A stretch of DNA of 64,000 nt from Halomonas sp. TA22 (GCF_013009075.1 NZ_CP053108.1:868001-932000), one strand, 5' to 3'. Shown: positions 8,583-29,858, counted from the stretch's first letter. The notes: generated by a model not told the origin, from the letters alone. Numbers and translations are program-made.

Positions 8583-8862
8583 ACCTGACGGCCTGATCGG
8601 CGTCTACACAGGCAATAAACTTTGCGGTCCCTGCAGCCCTTTCTCAAGAGGACAGTGGGCACCGTCAAAGACCGCAGGCACCGCCCTTCGCTTACGTTGG
8701 GCGGTTTAATCTCCCGGAAGGGTGCCTGCGCAGATGGTGTGGCCGCCAGTGCGCTGGTGTGCACCATCACCCAAGGCCTCCTGGTCGCATGAGCAGGAGG
8801 GGATGGTAACCCCGGCACGTTCGCCGTTGTGAACGTGTTCCCGGAACGAAGGAGTGAACACA
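8583..8862 (+). promoter_or_regulatory. rplJ leader with L10(L12)4-binding RNA structure
   Basis: This 280-nt non-coding region is highly base-paired. The long stem GCAGGCACC (8674-8682) with GGTGCCTGC (8721-8729) encloses an inner CCGCCC/GGGCGG helix (8681-8686 with 8699-8704) and unpaired purine-rich segments, resembling the kink-turn leader bound by L10-L12 in E. coli. Further stems lie near 8733-8770 and 8795-8845 before the AAGGAG site. I infer feedback control of rplJL translation. A separate promoter may also lie here, but I cannot place one firmly. Confidence 0.6.
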
Positions 8863-9366
8863 GTGGCACTAGCTCTCGAAGGCAAGAAGGCGATTGTTGC
8901 CGAGGTCAGTGAAGCCGCCAAGGACGCTCTCTCCGTCGTGGTCGCCGATTCTCGCGGTGTAACCGTTAGCGCAATGACCGATCTGCGCAAACAGGCCCGT
9001 GACAATGGCGTGCAGATTCGTGTTGTCCGCAACACGCTGGCACGTCGCGCCCTGTCAGGTACTCCTTGGGAGTGCTTGAACGAGACTTTCGTTGGTCCGA
9101 CTCTGCTGGCCTTTTCCACCGAGCATCCGGGTGCTGCCGCCCGTCTGTTCAAGGAATTCGCCAAGACGCAGAAGGATTTCGAGGTCAAGGCGCTGGCCTA
9201 CGAAGGTGAGCTGATCCCGGCTTCCGATCTGGACCGTCTGGCAACGCTGCCGACCTACGACGAGGCGATCGCCAAGCTGATGTCGGTCATGAAGGAAGCT
9301 TCAGCCGGCAAGCTGGTCCGTACCCTTGCAGCCCTGCGCGATCAGAAGCAGGAGCAGGCCGCCTGA
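8863..9366 (+). CDS. rplJ: 50S ribosomal protein L10
   Basis: L10 (167 residues from the chosen start) anchors L7/L12 dimers to the ribosomal stalk base. The N-terminal rRNA-binding domain opens [21 protein letters not shown], and the C-terminal helix that carries L12 dimers ends at [13 protein letters not shown] 8863 is chosen over the in-frame GTG at 8854 because the family starts MALxL and the AAGGAG site is 8 nt before 8863 but overlaps 8854. Expression is probably controlled by the structured leader just upstream. Confidence 0.96.
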   Translation: MALALEGKKAIVAEVSEAAKDALSVVVADSRGVTVSAMTDLRKQARDNGVQIRVVRNTLARRALSGTPWECLNETFVGPTLLAFSTEHPGAAARLFKEFAKTQKDFEVKALAYEGELIPASDLDRLATLPTYDEAIAKLMSVMKEASAGKLVRTLAALRDQKQEQAA

Positions 9367-9458
9367 GCGGACTGTTTTTTCGCGTCGTCTGATCGCATTG
9401 AAAGTACGAGTACTTGACCAATATTGGGCAAGGCTCCGCAAAGTTTAGGAAGATGAAA

Positions 9459-9827
9459 ATGGCACTGACTCAAGAAGACATCATCAACGCCGTCGCCGAC
9501 ATGTCCGTGATGGAAGTCGCCGAGCTGGTTTCTGCGATGGAAGAGAAGTTCGGCGTGTCTGCCGCTGCCGCTGTCGTGGCTGGCCCGGCTGCTGCTGGCG
9601 AAGCTGCAGAAGAGCAGACCGAGTTCGATCTGGTCCTGACCGCTGCTGGCGATAAGAAAGTCAACGTGATCAAGGTGGTTCGCGAGATCACCGGTCTTGG
9701 CCTGAAGGAAGCCAAGGGCGCCGTCGACGGCGCTCCGGCGACCATCAAGGAAGCGATGTCCAAGGACGACGCCGAAGCGGCCAAGAAGAAGCTGGAAGAA
9801 GCTGGCGCGTCTGTGGAGCTCAAGTAA
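9459..9827 (+). CDS. rplL: 50S ribosomal protein L7/L12
   Basis: The stalk protein, 122 residues, recruits translational GTPases. The dimerising N-terminal helices ([19 protein letters not shown]), the Ala-rich flexible hinge near residues 36-52 and the globular C-terminal domain ([28 protein letters not shown]) are all present. ATG 9459 fits the family start and has AGGAAG at good spacing; ATG 9453 lies too close to that site. It is followed by an attenuator before rpoB, which in E. coli keeps L12 more abundant than polymerase. Confidence 0.96.
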   Translation: MALTQEDIINAVADMSVMEVAELVSAMEEKFGVSAAAAVVAGPAAAGEAAEEQTEFDLVLTAAGDKKVNVIKVVREITGLGLKEAKGAVDGAPATIKEAMSKDDAEAAKKKLEEAGASVELK

Positions 9828-9867
9828 TCCTTGTGCCCATGGCTTCACGCGCTGCGTAAGCTTCCAC

Positions 9868-9901
9868 GGCTGGTGGCGGGACACCCGCTGCCGGCCTTTT
9901 T
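9868..9901 (+). terminator. Attenuator between rplL and rpoB
   Basis: A 13-bp hairpin (9868-9880 with 9884-9896, loop ACA, three G:U wobble pairs) is followed by TTTTT. It occupies the same place as the partial terminator known between rplL and rpoB in E. coli. The wobble pairs and short T run fit a leaky terminator that lowers rpoBC relative to rplJL. Confidence 0.75.
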
Positions 9902-10062
9902 CTGTTGTTACTAGCTGGCCGCCATTACTGGCGTTGCTGCTAGCCGAATTCCGACGGCGAGCCCTCATTCGGGGGCTTGCCGTCAGCGCCTGACGGAGCC
10001 GCTCCCGTCGGGTGGCGCCGACACGCATCGGTCACCCATGGTGAACAAGCTGGGGAATACAG

Positions 10063-14139
<4,077 letters not shown>

Positions 14140-14149
14140 GAGCCCCTCA

Positions 14150-18367
<4,218 letters not shown>

Positions 18368-18383
18368 TCGATGTCACCTCAAG

Positions 18384-18406
18384 CCGGCGTCCTCGGGGCG
18401 CCGGTC
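18384..18406 (+). terminator. Possible weak terminator after rpoC
   Basis: A 7-bp GC-rich stem (GCCGGCG with CGCCGGT, 9-nt loop) is followed only by CTTG, without a real T run. It could slow or partly stop rpoBC transcription just before the rpsL promoter. The evidence is weak. Confidence 0.35.
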
Positions 18407-18407
18407 T

Positions 18408-18889
<482 letters not shown>

Positions 18890-19020
18890 TAGGCGATTGC
18901 CTGTTGGCTGAATGTGACATCTAGAATTTCAACGGTCAGATAAGAGTAAGGTCGAGCGCCGCTGCGTCACCATGACAACAGTCGGGAGTCTTGAGTTTAC
19001 CTGAAGGACCCTTTACCTGA

Positions 19021-19500
<480 letters not shown>

Positions 19501-19581
19501 AGACGGCATTTCCAACGCCGACTTCCATACACGAGGCTCCGCCCGGCTGGGCGGTTCCTCCAAGCAATGGGGAATTCCATC

Positions 19582-21702
19582 GTGGCACGCAAGACTCCGC
19601 TCAAGCGTTACCGCAACATTGGTATTTGTGCCCACGTCGACGCCGGTAAGACCACCACTACCGAGCGCGTGCTGTTCTATACCGGCCTGTCTCACAAGCT
19701 GGGTGAAGTTCATGAGGGTGCTGCCACCACAGACTGGATGGAACAGGAGCAGGAGCGTGGTATCACTATCACCTCCGCTGCTGTTACCACTTTCTGGAAG
19801 GGCATGAATCAGCAGTTCGATGAGCACCGCATCAACATCATCGACACCCCGGGGCACGTCGACTTCACCATCGAAGTCGAGCGCTCCCTACGTGTGCTCG
19901 ACGGTGCCGTGGTCGTGCTGTGTGGCTCCTCCGGCGTGCAGCCGCAGACCGAGACCGTATGGCGTCAGGCCAATAAGTACGAAGTGCCGCGCATGGTGTT
20001 CGTCAACAAGATGGACCGTGCCGGTGCCGACTTCTTCATGGTCGTCGAGCAGCTCAAGCAGCGTCTGGGCGCTAATGCGGTGCCGATCCAGATCAACTGG
20101 GGCGCCGAAGATGAATTCAAGGGCGTCGTCGATCTGCTCGAGATGAAGGCGATCTTGTGGAACGAAGCCGACCAGGGCATGAGCTATGAGCTGGTTGACA
20201 TTCCTGCTGAGCTGCAGGAGACCGCCGAGAAGTTCCGCGATGAGATGATCGAGGCTGCTGCCGAAGGCTCCGAAGAGCTGATGGACAAGTATCTCGAGGG
20301 CGGCGAGCTTTCCAAGGAAGAGATCAAGGCTGGCCTGCGCGCGCGCACCCTGGCCAACGAGATCGTTCTGGTCGCCTGTGGCTCCGCGTTCAAGAACAAG
20401 GGCGTGCAGGCGGTGCTGGATGCTGTCATCGAATACATGCCGTCACCCACCGAGGTCAAGGCCATCGAGGGTGAGCTGGATGACAAGGACGGCACCATCG
20501 CCACCCGCGAAGCGGATGACGATGCACCGTTCGCGGCACTGGCGTTCAAGATCGCTACCGACCCGTTCGTGGGTACGCTGACCTTCATTCGCGTCTACTC
20601 GGGGGTGTTGAAGTCCGGTGACAGCGTCTACAACTCCGTCAAGGAGAAGAAGGAGCGCATCGGTCGTATCGTTCAGATGCACGCCAACTCGCGTGAAGAG
20701 ATCAAGGAAGTGCTGGCGGGCGACATCGCGGCCTGTATCGGCCTGAAGGATGTCACCACAGGCGATACCCTGTGTGACCTGAATGACAAGATCGTTCTCG
20801 AGCGCATGGAGTTTCCGGATCCGGTTATCTCGGTGGCGGTTGAGCCGAAATCGAAAGCCGACCAGGAGAAGATGGGTGTGGCGCTGGGCAAGCTGGCCCA
20901 GGAAGATCCCTCATTCCGCGTCAAGACTGACGAGGAAACGGGTCAGACCATCATCTCTGGTATGGGTGAGTTGCACCTCGATATCATCGTCGACCGCATG
21001 CGTCGCGAGTTCAAGGTCGAGGCCAACATTGGTAAGCCGCAGGTCGCCTATCGCGAGACCATTCGTGGCAAGGTCGAGCAGGAAGGCAAGTTCGTGCGTC
21101 AGTCGGGTGGTCGTGGCCAGTTCGGTCATGTCTGGCTGCGTATCGAGCCGCTGACCGAGGCGGACAAGGGCGACGACGAAGAGATGCACTTCAAGTTCGT
21201 GTCCGAAATCGTCGGTGGTGTGGTTCCCAAGGAATACGTGCCCGCCGTCGAGAAAGGGGCCTATGAGCAGCTGCAGAACGGTGTCATCGCGGGTTACCCG
21301 ATGATCGACGTCAAGGTCACGCTGTACGATGGTTCCTACCATGATGTGGACTCCAACGAGACCGCGTTCAAGATCGCCTCTTCGATGGCGGTCAAGGAAG
21401 GGGCCAGAAAGGCCAAGGCCGTGCTGCTGGAGCCGATGATGAAGGTCGAAGTCGTGACCCCCGAGGAGTTCATGGGTGACGTCATGGGTGACCTGAACCG
21501 TCGTCGCGGTCTGGTGCAGGGCATGGATGACTCGTCTTCGGGCAAGATCATCCGCGCAATGGTGCCGTTGGGCGAGATGTTTGGTTATGCAACCGACCTG
21601 CGTTCTCAGTCCCAAGGCCGCGCAAGCTACTCCATGGAGTTTGCTAAGTACGACGAGGCGCCCTCCAGCGTCGTTGAAGCCGTCATCAACCAGAACGGAT
21701 AA
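19582..21702 (+). CDS. fusA: Elongation factor G
   Basis: EF-G (706 residues; E. coli 704) is the GTPase that translocates tRNA and mRNA. G1 [14 protein letters not shown]3 DTPGHVDF and G4 NKMDR are visible in the first 150 residues, followed by domains II-V, with domain IV carrying the [10 protein letters not shown] segment. GTG 19582 is chosen because the family begins [13 protein letters not shown] and GGGGA lies at correct distance; the ATG five codons upstream would overlap that site. Third gene of the str operon. Confidence 0.97.
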   Translation: MARKTPLKRYRNIGICAHVDAGKTTTTERVLFYTGLSHKLGEVHEGAATTDWMEQEQERGITITSAAVTTFWKGMNQQFDEHRINIIDTPGHVDFTIEVERSLRVLDGAVVVLCGSSGVQPQTETVWRQANKYEVPRMVFVNKMDRAGADFFMVVEQLKQRLGANAVPIQINWGAEDEFKGVVDLLEMKAILWNEADQGMSYELVDIPAELQETAEKFRDEMIEAAAEGSEELMDKYLEGGELSKEEIKAGLRARTLANEIVLVACGSAFKNKGVQAVLDAVIEYMPSPTEVKAIEGELDDKDGTIATREADDDAPFAALAFKIATDPFVGTLTFIRVYSGVLKSGDSVYNSVKEKKERIGRIVQMHANSREEIKEVLAGDIAACIGLKDVTTGDTLCDLNDKIVLERMEFPDPVISVAVEPKSKADQEKMGVALGKLAQEDPSFRVKTDEETGQTIISGMGELHLDIIVDRMRREFKVEANIGKPQVAYRETIRGKVEQEGKFVRQSGGRGQFGHVWLRIEPLTEADKGDDEEMHFKFVSEIVGGVVPKEYVPAVEKGAYEQLQNGVIAGYPMIDVKVTLYDGSYHDVDSNETAFKIASSMAVKEGARKAKAVLLEPMMKVEVVTPEEFMGDVMGDLNRRRGLVQGMDDSSSGKIIRAMVPLGEMFGYATDLRSQSQGRASYSMEFAKYDEAPSSVVEAVINQNG

Positions 21703-21731
21703 CCGTTAGCTAACGTAAAGAGGTTATAGCA

Positions 21732-22925
<1,194 letters not shown>

Positions 22926-22947
22926 GCCTTTGGCTGATTGGTGATCG

Positions 22948-22975
22948 AAGGGGGCTCCTGCGGGAGCCCCCTTTC
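22948..22975 (+). terminator. Intrinsic terminator of the str operon
   Basis: An 11-bp perfect stem AAGGGGGCTCC / GGAGCCCCCTT with a TGCG loop (22948-22973) is followed by TTCTG. Together with the new promoter 25 bp downstream it separates the str and S10 operons. Confidence 0.85.
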
Positions 22976-22997
22976 TGCGCATGTTTCTATACGATGT

Positions 22998-23026
22998 TTG
23001 ACTCGTGTGGATTGCATGCCTATAAT
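22998..23026 (+). promoter_or_regulatory. Promoter of the S10 operon
   Basis: TTGACT (22998-23003), a 17-bp spacer and a perfect TATAAT (23021-23026) lie 65 nt before rpsJ. The resulting leader is only about 55 nt, much shorter than the E. coli S10 leader that responds to L4. Confidence 0.85.
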
Positions 23027-23090
23027 GCGCATCCTTTGAATGCGTGGGTAGGCGGCTCGCGCCGTCGACATCCATTGGAGTTTAGGGCTA

Positions 23091-23402
23091 ATGCAGAACC
23101 AGAAGATTCGCATTCGGTTGAAGGCTTTTGACCACCGCCTGATCGACCAGTCCGCTGCGGAGATCGTTGAAACCGCCAAGCGTACCGGTGCTCAGGTTCG
23201 TGGGCCGATTCCGCTGCCGACCAATCGTGAGCGCTATACCATCCTGATCTCTCCGCACGTCAACAAGGACGCGCGCGATCAGTATGAGATTCGCACTCAC
23301 AAGCGTGTGCTCGACATCGTCGAACCCACCGAAAAGACCGTTGATGCACTGATGAAGCTCGACCTCGCCGCTGGCGTTGACGTGCAGATCAAACTCGACT
23401 GA
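23091..23402 (+). CDS. rpsJ: 30S ribosomal protein S10
   Basis: S10 (103 residues) belongs to the 30S head and also acts as NusE, partner of NusB and NusG in antitermination. The sequence opens [18 protein letters not shown] and has the conserved loop [15 protein letters not shown] and [29 protein letters not shown] precedes ATG 23091. An unusually long 151-nt spacer separates it from rplC. Confidence 0.97.
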   Translation: MQNQKIRIRLKAFDHRLIDQSAAEIVETAKRTGAQVRGPIPLPTNRERYTILISPHVNKDARDQYEIRTHKRVLDIVEPTEKTVDALMKLDLAAGVDVQIKLD

Positions 23403-23407
23403 TACCA

Positions 23408-23491
23408 CACTAGACACTTGCGGCCCAGCGCCTGGCAATCGTGCCACGCAGCAGCCGCCACGCCGGGATGGCGTCACACAATGTGCTAGTG
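23408..23491 (+). promoter_or_regulatory. Structured RNA spacer between rpsJ and rplC
   Basis: CACTAG-A-CAC at 23408-23417 can pair with GTGCTAGTG at 23483-23491 (nine pairs with one bulged A), closing a 65-nt GC-rich loop that contains further hairpin potential. Other genes in this operon are separated by 0-50 nt, so a 151-nt structured gap is unusual. It could be a ribosomal-protein binding site or a processing site. The role is not known to me. Confidence 0.4.
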
Positions 23492-23553
23492 GAATGCTCT
23501 GGAAAGGGCAGCCATAGCGGGTGATAGCCCCGTACACTACTAGGAGACTGAAC

Positions 23554-24192
23554 ATGACTATCGGTTTGGTCGGTAAGAAGGCGGGCATGACCCGTATCTT
23601 CACCGAAGATGGCGCATCCGTGCCTGTAACCGTTATCGAGGTTGAGCCCAACCGCGTGACTCGCGTCAAGACTGTCGAAGGTGACGGTTACAGCGCGGTT
23701 CAGGTGACAACCGGCTCCCGCAAGGCCAAGCATCTGACCAAGGCGCAGGCAGGACAATACGCCAAGGCAGGTGTCGAGGCCGGTCGTTCACTGATGGAGT
23801 TTCGTCTTGAAGAAGGCGTTGATGCTCCTGAAGTGGGTGGCGAGCTCACCGTATCCCTCTTTGAAACTGGTCAGCTGATCGATGTGACTGGTACCTCCAA
23901 GGGCAAGGGTTTCCAGGGCGCCGTCAAGCGCTGGAACTTTCGCACCCAGGACATGACTCACGGTAACTCCCTGTCGCATCGTGCGCCGGGCTCCATCGGC
24001 ATGTGTCAAACGCCGGGCCGCGTCTTCAAAGGCAAGAAGATGGCAGGTCAGATGGGCAACGTTCGCTGCACCGTGCAGAGCCTGGAAGTCGTCCGCGTCG
24101 ACACTGAGCGCAATCTGCTGCTCATCAAGGGTGCTGTCCCTGGTGCGCCGGGTAGCGATGTCGTCGTGCGCTCTGCCGTCAAAGCTCGCTGA
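23554..24192 (+). CDS. rplC: 50S ribosomal protein L3
   Basis: L3 (212 residues) nucleates 50S assembly and reaches the peptidyl transferase centre. Family features are the opening [19 protein letters not shown], the central loop [20 protein letters not shown] with the Gln that is methylated by PrmB in E. coli, and [16 protein letters not shown] precedes ATG 23554. The longer frame upstream of this ATG lies in the structured spacer and is not coding. Confidence 0.97.
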   Translation: MTIGLVGKKAGMTRIFTEDGASVPVTVIEVEPNRVTRVKTVEGDGYSAVQVTTGSRKAKHLTKAQAGQYAKAGVEAGRSLMEFRLEEGVDAPEVGGELTVSLFETGQLIDVTGTSKGKGFQGAVKRWNFRTQDMTHGNSLSHRAPGSIGMCQTPGRVFKGKKMAGQMGNVRCTVQSLEVVRVDTERNLLLIKGAVPGAPGSDVVVRSAVKAR

Positions 24193-24206
24193 GGGGGTTG
24201 GAACCG

Positions 24207-24815
24207 ATGAATCTGAATCTTGCAGGTGCAAGCGCCGGAACTGTTGAAGTTTCCGATGCAACCTTTGGCAAAGAATTCAACGAAGCGCTGGTGCACCAAG
24301 TCGTCACCGCCTATCTGGCTGGTGGTCGTCAGGGTACCCGCGCCCAGAAGACCCGTTCCGACGTGCGTGGCGGTGGCAAGAAGCCGTGGCGTCAGAAGGG
24401 CACCGGTCGCGCGCGTGCCGGCACCATTCGCTCACCGCTGTGGCGTAGCGGCGGCGTGACCTTTGCGGCACGCCCCCAGGACTACACCCAGAAGGTCAAC
24501 CGCAAGATGTACCGTGCGGCGATGCGTTCGATTCTCTCCGAGTTGGTGCGTCAGGAGCGTCTGGTGGCGATCGACGAGATCACCGTCGAGGCGCCGCGTA
24601 CCAAGGAGCTGGTCGCCAAGCTCAAGGAGCTCAATCTTGAGAAGGTGCTGATCGTCACTGAAGAAGTCGACGAGAAGCTCTACCTTGCCGCTCGCAACAT
24701 TCCCAACGTGGATGTCGTGGACGTCGCTGCTGCCGACCCGGTCAGCCTGGTCGCCTTCGACAAGGTGTTGGTCACCGTCTCTGCTCTGCGCAAATTCGAG
24801 GAGAAGCTGGCATGA
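24207..24815 (+). CDS. rplD: 50S ribosomal protein L4
   Basis: L4 (202 residues) lines the exit tunnel and in E. coli represses the S10 operon. The tunnel loop is visible as [20 protein letters not shown] followed by [15 protein letters not shown], with the macrolide-related residues unchanged. ATG 24207 follows a GAGGGGG site. The stop overlaps the rplW start by 4 nt. Confidence 0.97.
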   Translation: MNLNLAGASAGTVEVSDATFGKEFNEALVHQVVTAYLAGGRQGTRAQKTRSDVRGGGKKPWRQKGTGRARAGTIRSPLWRSGGVTFAARPQDYTQKVNRKMYRAAMRSILSELVRQERLVAIDEITVEAPRTKELVAKLKELNLEKVLIVTEEVDEKLYLAARNIPNVDVVDVAAADPVSLVAFDKVLVTVSALRKFEEKLA

Positions 24816-25108
24816 ACCAGGAACGTTTATTCAAGGTTCTGCTTGGTCCGCACATGACCGAGAAGGCCGCTTTCGCCGCCGAACGCAACCAGTACGTGTT
24901 CAAGGTGGCCGATGATGCGACCAAGCCGGAAATCAAGAAGGCCGTTCAGGCACTCTTCGGCAAGAAGGTCGATCGCGTTCAGGTCCTGAACACCAAGGGC
25001 AAGACCAAGCGTACCGCACACGGCATCGGCCAGCGTAAGGGTAGCCGCAAGGCGTATGTGACCCTGGCTGCGGGCGAGACGCTCGAAGACTTCTCTGGCG
25101 CCGAATAA
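24812..25108 (+). CDS. rplW: 50S ribosomal protein L23
   Basis: L23 (98 residues) sits at the tunnel exit and is the docking point for trigger factor and SRP. The sequence [19 protein letters not shown] and [20 protein letters not shown] is typical. It overlaps rplD by the ATGA junction, so it is translationally coupled. Confidence 0.97.
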   Translation: MNQERLFKVLLGPHMTEKAAFAAERNQYVFKVADDATKPEIKKAVQALFGKKVDRVQVLNTKGKTKRTAHGIGQRKGSRKAYVTLAAGETLEDFSGAE

Positions 25109-25125
25109 GGGCAGGAGTACGGATC

Positions 25126-25953
<828 letters not shown>

Positions 25954-25975
25954 CACACATTAAGGGGTAACGGCT

Positions 25976-26251
25976 GTGCCACGTTCACTGAAGAAAGGTC
26001 CCTTTATCGACCTTCATCTGTTGAAGAAGGTTGAGGCTGCAGTGGAAAAGAACGACCGCAAACCGATCAAGACCTGGTCGCGTCGTTCCATGATCCTGCC
26101 GAACATGGTGGGCCTCACCATTGCAGTCCATAACGGTCGCCAACACGTCCCGGTGCACGTCTCCGAGGAAATGGTTGGCCACAAGCTGGGCGAATTCGCT
26201 GCCACCCGCACCTATCGCGGGCATGCGGCGGACAAGAAAGCCAAACGGTAA
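25976..26251 (+). CDS. rpsS: 30S ribosomal protein S19
   Basis: S19 (91 residues) is a head protein at the A-site finger contact. [19 protein letters not shown] and the motif [21 protein letters not shown] are diagnostic. GTG is used as start with AAGGGG upstream. The C-terminus [12 protein letters not shown] matches the family. Confidence 0.97.
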   Translation: MPRSLKKGPFIDLHLLKKVEAAVEKNDRKPIKTWSRRSMILPNMVGLTIAVHNGRQHVPVHVSEEMVGHKLGEFAATRTYRGHAADKKAKR

Positions 26252-26269
26252 GCCAGAGAGGATTGAGAG

Positions 26270-26602
26270 ATGGAAGTCACAGCTAAGCTGCGTGGCGCTC
26301 GTTTATCCGCCCAGAAGGCCCGTTTGGTGGCTGACCAGGTGCGCGGTAAACCGGTCGCCGAAGCGATTGACCTGCTGACCTTCTCCCCGAAGAAGGCTGC
26401 CAAGCTGGTCAAGAAGGTGCTTCAGTCCGCCATCGCGAATGCGGAAGAAAATAACGGCATGGACATCGACGAGCTGCGTGTCTCGACCATCTGCGTCGAT
26501 GAGGGCATGACGCTCAAGCGTATCAAGCCGCGCGCCAAAGGCCGCGCGGACCGTATCTTGAAGCGCACCTGCCACATCACCGTCAAGGTAGCCGAGAAGT
26601 AG
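26270..26602 (+). CDS. rplV: 50S ribosomal protein L22
   Basis: L22 (110 residues) lines the peptide tunnel. The opening [20 protein letters not shown] and the extended beta-hairpin [20 protein letters not shown] are present, without the deletions seen in macrolide-resistant forms. AGAGAGG precedes ATG 26270; it lies 18 nt after rpsS. Confidence 0.97.
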   Translation: MEVTAKLRGARLSAQKARLVADQVRGKPVAEAIDLLTFSPKKAAKLVKKVLQSAIANAEENNGMDIDELRVSTICVDEGMTLKRIKPRAKGRADRILKRTCHITVKVAEK

Positions 26603-26613
26603 GAGTCGACCAG

Positions 26614-27315
26614 ATGGGTCAGAAAGTAAATCCGACAGGTATTCGGCTAGGTATCGTCAAGGATCACACCTCGGTGTGGTACGCCGAGCGCGGTGCTTAT
26701 GCCGACAAGCTGAACAACGATCTCGAAGTGCGTCGCTTCCTCGAGGAGCGTCTGAAGAATGCGTCCGTGAGTCGCATCCACATCGAGCGTCCAGCGAACA
26801 ATGCACGCATTACCATTCACACTGCTCGTCCGGGCATCGTGATTGGCAAGAAGGGTGAGGACGTCGACAAGCTGCGTCGCGACATCACCCAGATGATGGG
26901 CGTGCCGGTGCATGTGAACATCGAAGAGGTCCGCAAGCCGGAGCTCGACGCCAAGCTCGTCGCGCAGAACATCGCCGGTCAGCTCGAGCGTCGCGTGATG
27001 TTCCGCCGCGCCATGAAGCGCTCCGTGCAGAATGCCATGCGTCTTGGCGCCGGCGGTATCAAGGTGATGCTCGCAGGTCGTCTGGGTGGGGCGGAAATCG
27101 CCCGTACCGAGTGGTATCGCGAAGGCCGTGTGCCGCTTCATACGCTGCGCGCGGACATCGACTACGCCACCTACGAAGCTCACACCACTTATGGCGTCAT
27201 CGGCGTCAAGGTGTGGATCTTCAAGGGTGAAATCCTCGGGGGCATCGAAGAGGTCCGCGCCAAGGCTAAGCAACAGCCTCAGGCCGCGCCCTCCAAGAAG
27301 AAAGGTTCCAGGTAA
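26614..27315 (+). CDS. rpsC: 30S ribosomal protein S3
   Basis: S3 (233 residues) forms part of the mRNA entry helicase. [19 protein letters not shown], the KH-domain GxxG loop within [17 protein letters not shown], and the C-terminal [12 protein letters not shown]-like segment ([20 protein letters not shown]) are present. The tail is basic and Gln/Pro-rich. It follows rplV by 11 nt. Confidence 0.97.
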   Translation: MGQKVNPTGIRLGIVKDHTSVWYAERGAYADKLNNDLEVRRFLEERLKNASVSRIHIERPANNARITIHTARPGIVIGKKGEDVDKLRRDITQMMGVPVHVNIEEVRKPELDAKLVAQNIAGQLERRVMFRRAMKRSVQNAMRLGAGGIKVMLAGRLGGAEIARTEWYREGRVPLHTLRADIDYATYEAHTTYGVIGVKVWIFKGEILGGIEEVRAKAKQQPQAAPSKKKGSR

Positions 27316-27330
27316 GGGGAGAGCGATTCG

Positions 27331-27744
27331 ATGTTACAACCTAAGCGTATGAAGTTCCGCAAGATGATGAAAGGCCGCAACCGTGGCCTGGCGCATCGCG
27401 GAAGCAAGGTGAGTTTCGGTGAGTATGCACTGAAAGCTACCGGTCGTGGTCGTGTTACCGCACGTCAGATCGAAGCTGGTCGTCGTGCCATCACTCGCCA
27501 CGTCAAGCGTGGCGGCAAGATCTGGATTCGTGTGTTTCCGGACAAGCCGATCACCAAGAAGCCCCTGGAAGTCCGTATGGGTAAGGGGAAGGGTCCGGTC
27601 GAGTATTGGGTCGCACAGATTCAGCCCGGTCGTATCCTGTTCGAGATTGAAGGCGTCTCCGAGGAGCTGGCCCGCGAAGCGTTCGGCCTAGCCTCCCAGA
27701 AGTTTCCGATCTCCACCACCTTTGTCAAGCGGACGGTGATGTGA
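27331..27744 (+). CDS. rplP: 50S ribosomal protein L16
   Basis: L16 (137 residues) organises the A-site region of the 50[21 protein letters not shown] and [20 protein letters not shown] are family motifs, and the arginine hydroxylated by RoxA in E. coli lies in the conserved KGKGPVEYW-side loop. The stop codon shares a base with the rpmC start. Confidence 0.97.
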   Translation: MLQPKRMKFRKMMKGRNRGLAHRGSKVSFGEYALKATGRGRVTARQIEAGRRAITRHVKRGGKIWIRVFPDKPITKKPLEVRMGKGKGPVEYWVAQIQPGRILFEIEGVSEELAREAFGLASQKFPISTTFVKRTVM

Positions 27745-27935
27745 TGAAAGCCCAGGAAATTCGTGAAAAGACAGTAGAAGATCTGCGCGAGCAGCTCTTT
27801 GAACTCCTCCGCGAGCAGTTCAACCTGCGCATGCAGAAGGCCACCGGCCAATTGAGCCAGACTCATCTGCTCAAGCAGGTCCGTCGGGACATTGCCCGGG
27901 TGAAGACTGTGCTCAACGAGAAGGCAGGTGACTGA
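27744..27935 (+). CDS. rpmC: 50S ribosomal protein L29
   Basis: L29 is 63 residues, the usual length, and lies by the tunnel exit next to L23. The helical hairpin [18 protein letters not shown] and [20 protein letters not shown] is diagnostic. ATG 27744 is chosen because it gives the family N-terminus; it overlaps the rplP stop TGA by one base, indicating translational coupling. Confidence 0.95.
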   Translation: MKAQEIREKTVEDLREQLFELLREQFNLRMQKATGQLSQTHLLKQVRRDIARVKTVLNEKAGD

Positions 27936-27936
27936 A

Positions 27937-28197
27937 ATGGCCGAAGAGAAGAAAACCCGTACGCTCACTGGCAAGGTGGTGAGCGACAAGATGGACAAGT
28001 CCATCGTCGTGATGATCGAACGCCGCGAGCGGCATCCGATCTACGGCAAATACATGAAGCGCTCCACCAAGCTGCACGCCCATGACGAGGCGAACCAGGC
28101 TAAGGCCGGCGATACCGTTTCCATTCAGGAATCGCGTCCGCTGTCCAAGAAAAAAGCCTGGAGCCTGGTCGAGGTGGTCGAGCAGGCCAAGGGCTGA
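27937..28197 (+). CDS. rpsQ: 30S ribosomal protein S17
   Basis: S17 (86 residues from ATG 27937) is an OB-fold primary binder of 16S rRNA. The sequence [20 protein letters not shown], then [20 protein letters not shown], is typical. The in-frame start three codons upstream overlaps rpmC and is less likely. It ends the S10 operon; a 52-nt gap follows. Confidence 0.95.
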   Translation: MAEEKKTRTLTGKVVSDKMDKSIVVMIERRERHPIYGKYMKRSTKLHAHDEANQAKAGDTVSIQESRPLSKKKAWSLVEVVEQAKG

Positions 28198-28249
28198 TCG
28201 GCCCACGGCTTAGAAACCAGTGCAGTCAGATTAGGTTTGGAGAAAACCG

Positions 28250-28621
28250 ATGATTCAGACTCAGACAATGCTGGATGTCGCCGACAACAGCGGAGCGCGC
28301 CGGGTGCAGTGCATCAAGGTGCTTGGCGGTTCACACCGTCGATACGCTCGCGTGGGTGACATCATCAAGGTCACGGTCAAGGAAGCCATTCCGCGAGGCA
28401 AGGTCAAGAAGGGCCAGGTCCTCAAGGCAGTGGTCGTCCGTACCCGTAGTGGCGTCCGTCGTCCCGACGGTTCGCTGATCCGCTTCGATGGAAATGCGGC
28501 CGTTTTGTTGAATAACACCAACGAGCAGCCGATCGGTACCCGTATTTTTGGGCCGGTCACTCGTGAACTTCGTAATGAAAAGTTCATGAAGATCATTTCC
28601 TTGGCGCCTGAAGTGCTGTAA
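28250..28621 (+). CDS. rplN: 50S ribosomal protein L14
   Basis: L14 (123 residues) forms an intersubunit bridge and is the RsfS contact. [20 protein letters not shown] and [20 protein letters not shown] are family motifs. It opens the spc gene set; I see no convincing separate promoter in the 52-nt gap, so readthrough from the S10 operon is likely. A GGAG site precedes the start. Confidence 0.97.
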   Translation: MIQTQTMLDVADNSGARRVQCIKVLGGSHRRYARVGDIIKVTVKEAIPRGKVKKGQVLKAVVVRTRSGVRRPDGSLIRFDGNAAVLLNNTNEQPIGTRIFGPVTRELRNEKFMKIISLAPEVL

Positions 28622-28635
28622 GGAGCGAGGCGGAT

Positions 28636-28953
28636 ATGCAAAAGATCAAACGTGACGATGAAGTCATCGTCATCGCCGGCAAGGATAAGGGCAAGCGTGG
28701 CACCATCAAGCGCGTCCTCAAGGACGGTCGCTACGTGGTGTCCGGTGTGAACATGATCAAGCGTCACACCAAGCCCAATCCCATGGCGGGTAATCAAGGC
28801 GGTATCGTCGAGCGCGAGGCTCCGATTCACGCGTCCAACGTAGCCATCTTCAATCAGGAGACCGGTAAGGCGGATCGCGTCGGCATCCAGGTGAAGGAAG
28901 ACGGTACCAAGGTCCGTATCTACAAGTCGACGCAGACGCAGATCGACGCCTAA
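28636..28953 (+). CDS. rplX: 50S ribosomal protein L24
   Basis: L24 (105 residues) is an assembly initiator of the 50S. The KOW motif [20 protein letters not shown] is near the N-terminus and is followed by [30 protein letters not shown] precedes the start, 14 nt after rplN. Confidence 0.97.
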   Translation: MQKIKRDDEVIVIAGKDKGKRGTIKRVLKDGRYVVSGVNMIKRHTKPNPMAGNQGGIVEREAPIHASNVAIFNQETGKADRVGIQVKEDGTKVRIYKSTQTQIDA

Positions 28954-28971
28954 CGCGAGTCGGATGGCAAA

Positions 28972-29511
28972 ATGGCGAACTTGAAAGAACGTTATCAGAA
29001 CGAGGTGGTGGCTCAACTCAAAGAGCAGTTCAGCTACGCCAACGTGATGCAGGTACCCCGGATCACCAAGGTGACCCTGAACATGGGTATCGGCGAAGCG
29101 ACCAGCGATAAAAAGCTGATCGAGAATGCCATCGGTGACCTGGAGAAGCTCTCCGGTCAGAAGCCGCTGGTCACCAAGGCACGCAAGTCCATCGCGGGCT
29201 TCAAGGTGCGTGAAGGCTGGCCCATCGGGATCAAGGTCACGCTGCGCAGTGCGCGTATGTGGGAGTTCCTGGACCGCCTGGTGAACATCGCGATCCCCCG
29301 CGTTCGTGACTTTCGGGGCCTTAACCCGAAGTCCTTCGACGGTCGTGGCAACTATTCCATGGGGGTGCGTGAGCAGATCATCTTCCCGGAGATCGAATAT
29401 GATAAGATCGACCGGATTCGTGGTCTTGATGTCACTATCACCACCACTGCCAACACCGATGAAGAAGGACGTGCGCTGCTGAGCGCGCTGAACTTCCCGT
29501 TCAAGAAATAA
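28972..29511 (+). CDS. rplE: 50S ribosomal protein L5
   Basis: L5 (179 residues) binds 5S rRNA and contacts the P-site t[43 protein letters not shown] and the [20 protein letters not shown] block are diagnostic. It lies 18 nt after rplX and 10 nt before rpsN in the spc operon. Confidence 0.97.
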   Translation: MANLKERYQNEVVAQLKEQFSYANVMQVPRITKVTLNMGIGEATSDKKLIENAIGDLEKLSGQKPLVTKARKSIAGFKVREGWPIGIKVTLRSARMWEFLDRLVNIAIPRVRDFRGLNPKSFDGRGNYSMGVREQIIFPEIEYDKIDRIRGLDVTITTTANTDEEGRALLSALNFPFKK

Positions 29512-29521
29512 GGGTGGGATC

Positions 29522-29827
29522 ATGGCAAAGAAGAGCATGATAGAGCGCGAACTCAAGCGCACAAAGCTGGTGGCAAAGTACGCTGCAAAGCGTGCTTCGC
29601 TGAAGGCGATCATCGATGACGTTAACGCTTCCGATGAAGAGCGCTTCGACGCGCAGCTTAAGTTGCAGCAGTTGCCGCGCGACTCAAGTCCGGTGCGTCA
29701 GCGTAACCGCTGCCGCATCACCGGTCGTCCGCACGGCTACTACAACAAGTTCGGCCTGGCCCGCAACATGCTGCGCGAAGCCGCCATGCGAGGCGATGTC
29801 CCTGGACTGAAGAAGTCCAGCTGGTAA
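29522..29827 (+). CDS. rpsN: 30S ribosomal protein S14
   Basis: S14 (101 residues) is of the longer zinc-free type: the C-terminal motif is [20 protein letters not shown], which lacks the four-cysteine zinc ribbon. It is a late-assembling head protein. A GGTGGGAT site precedes the ATG, and rpsH follows after 31 nt. Confidence 0.97.
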   Translation: MAKKSMIERELKRTKLVAKYAAKRASLKAIIDDVNASDEERFDAQLKLQQLPRDSSPVRQRNRCRITGRPHGYYNKFGLARNMLREAAMRGDVPGLKKSSW

Positions 29828-29858
29828 CGCCACGTAGAATTATCAGGAGCGCAACGTA

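Noticed and set aside
23027-23090. E. coli-like S10 leader responding to L4
   Set aside because: The leader after the promoter is only about 55 nt and cannot hold the multi-hairpin E. coli leader.
28198-28249. Separate spc promoter between rpsQ and rplN
   Set aside because: The 52-nt gap lacks a -35/-10 pair with acceptable spacing.
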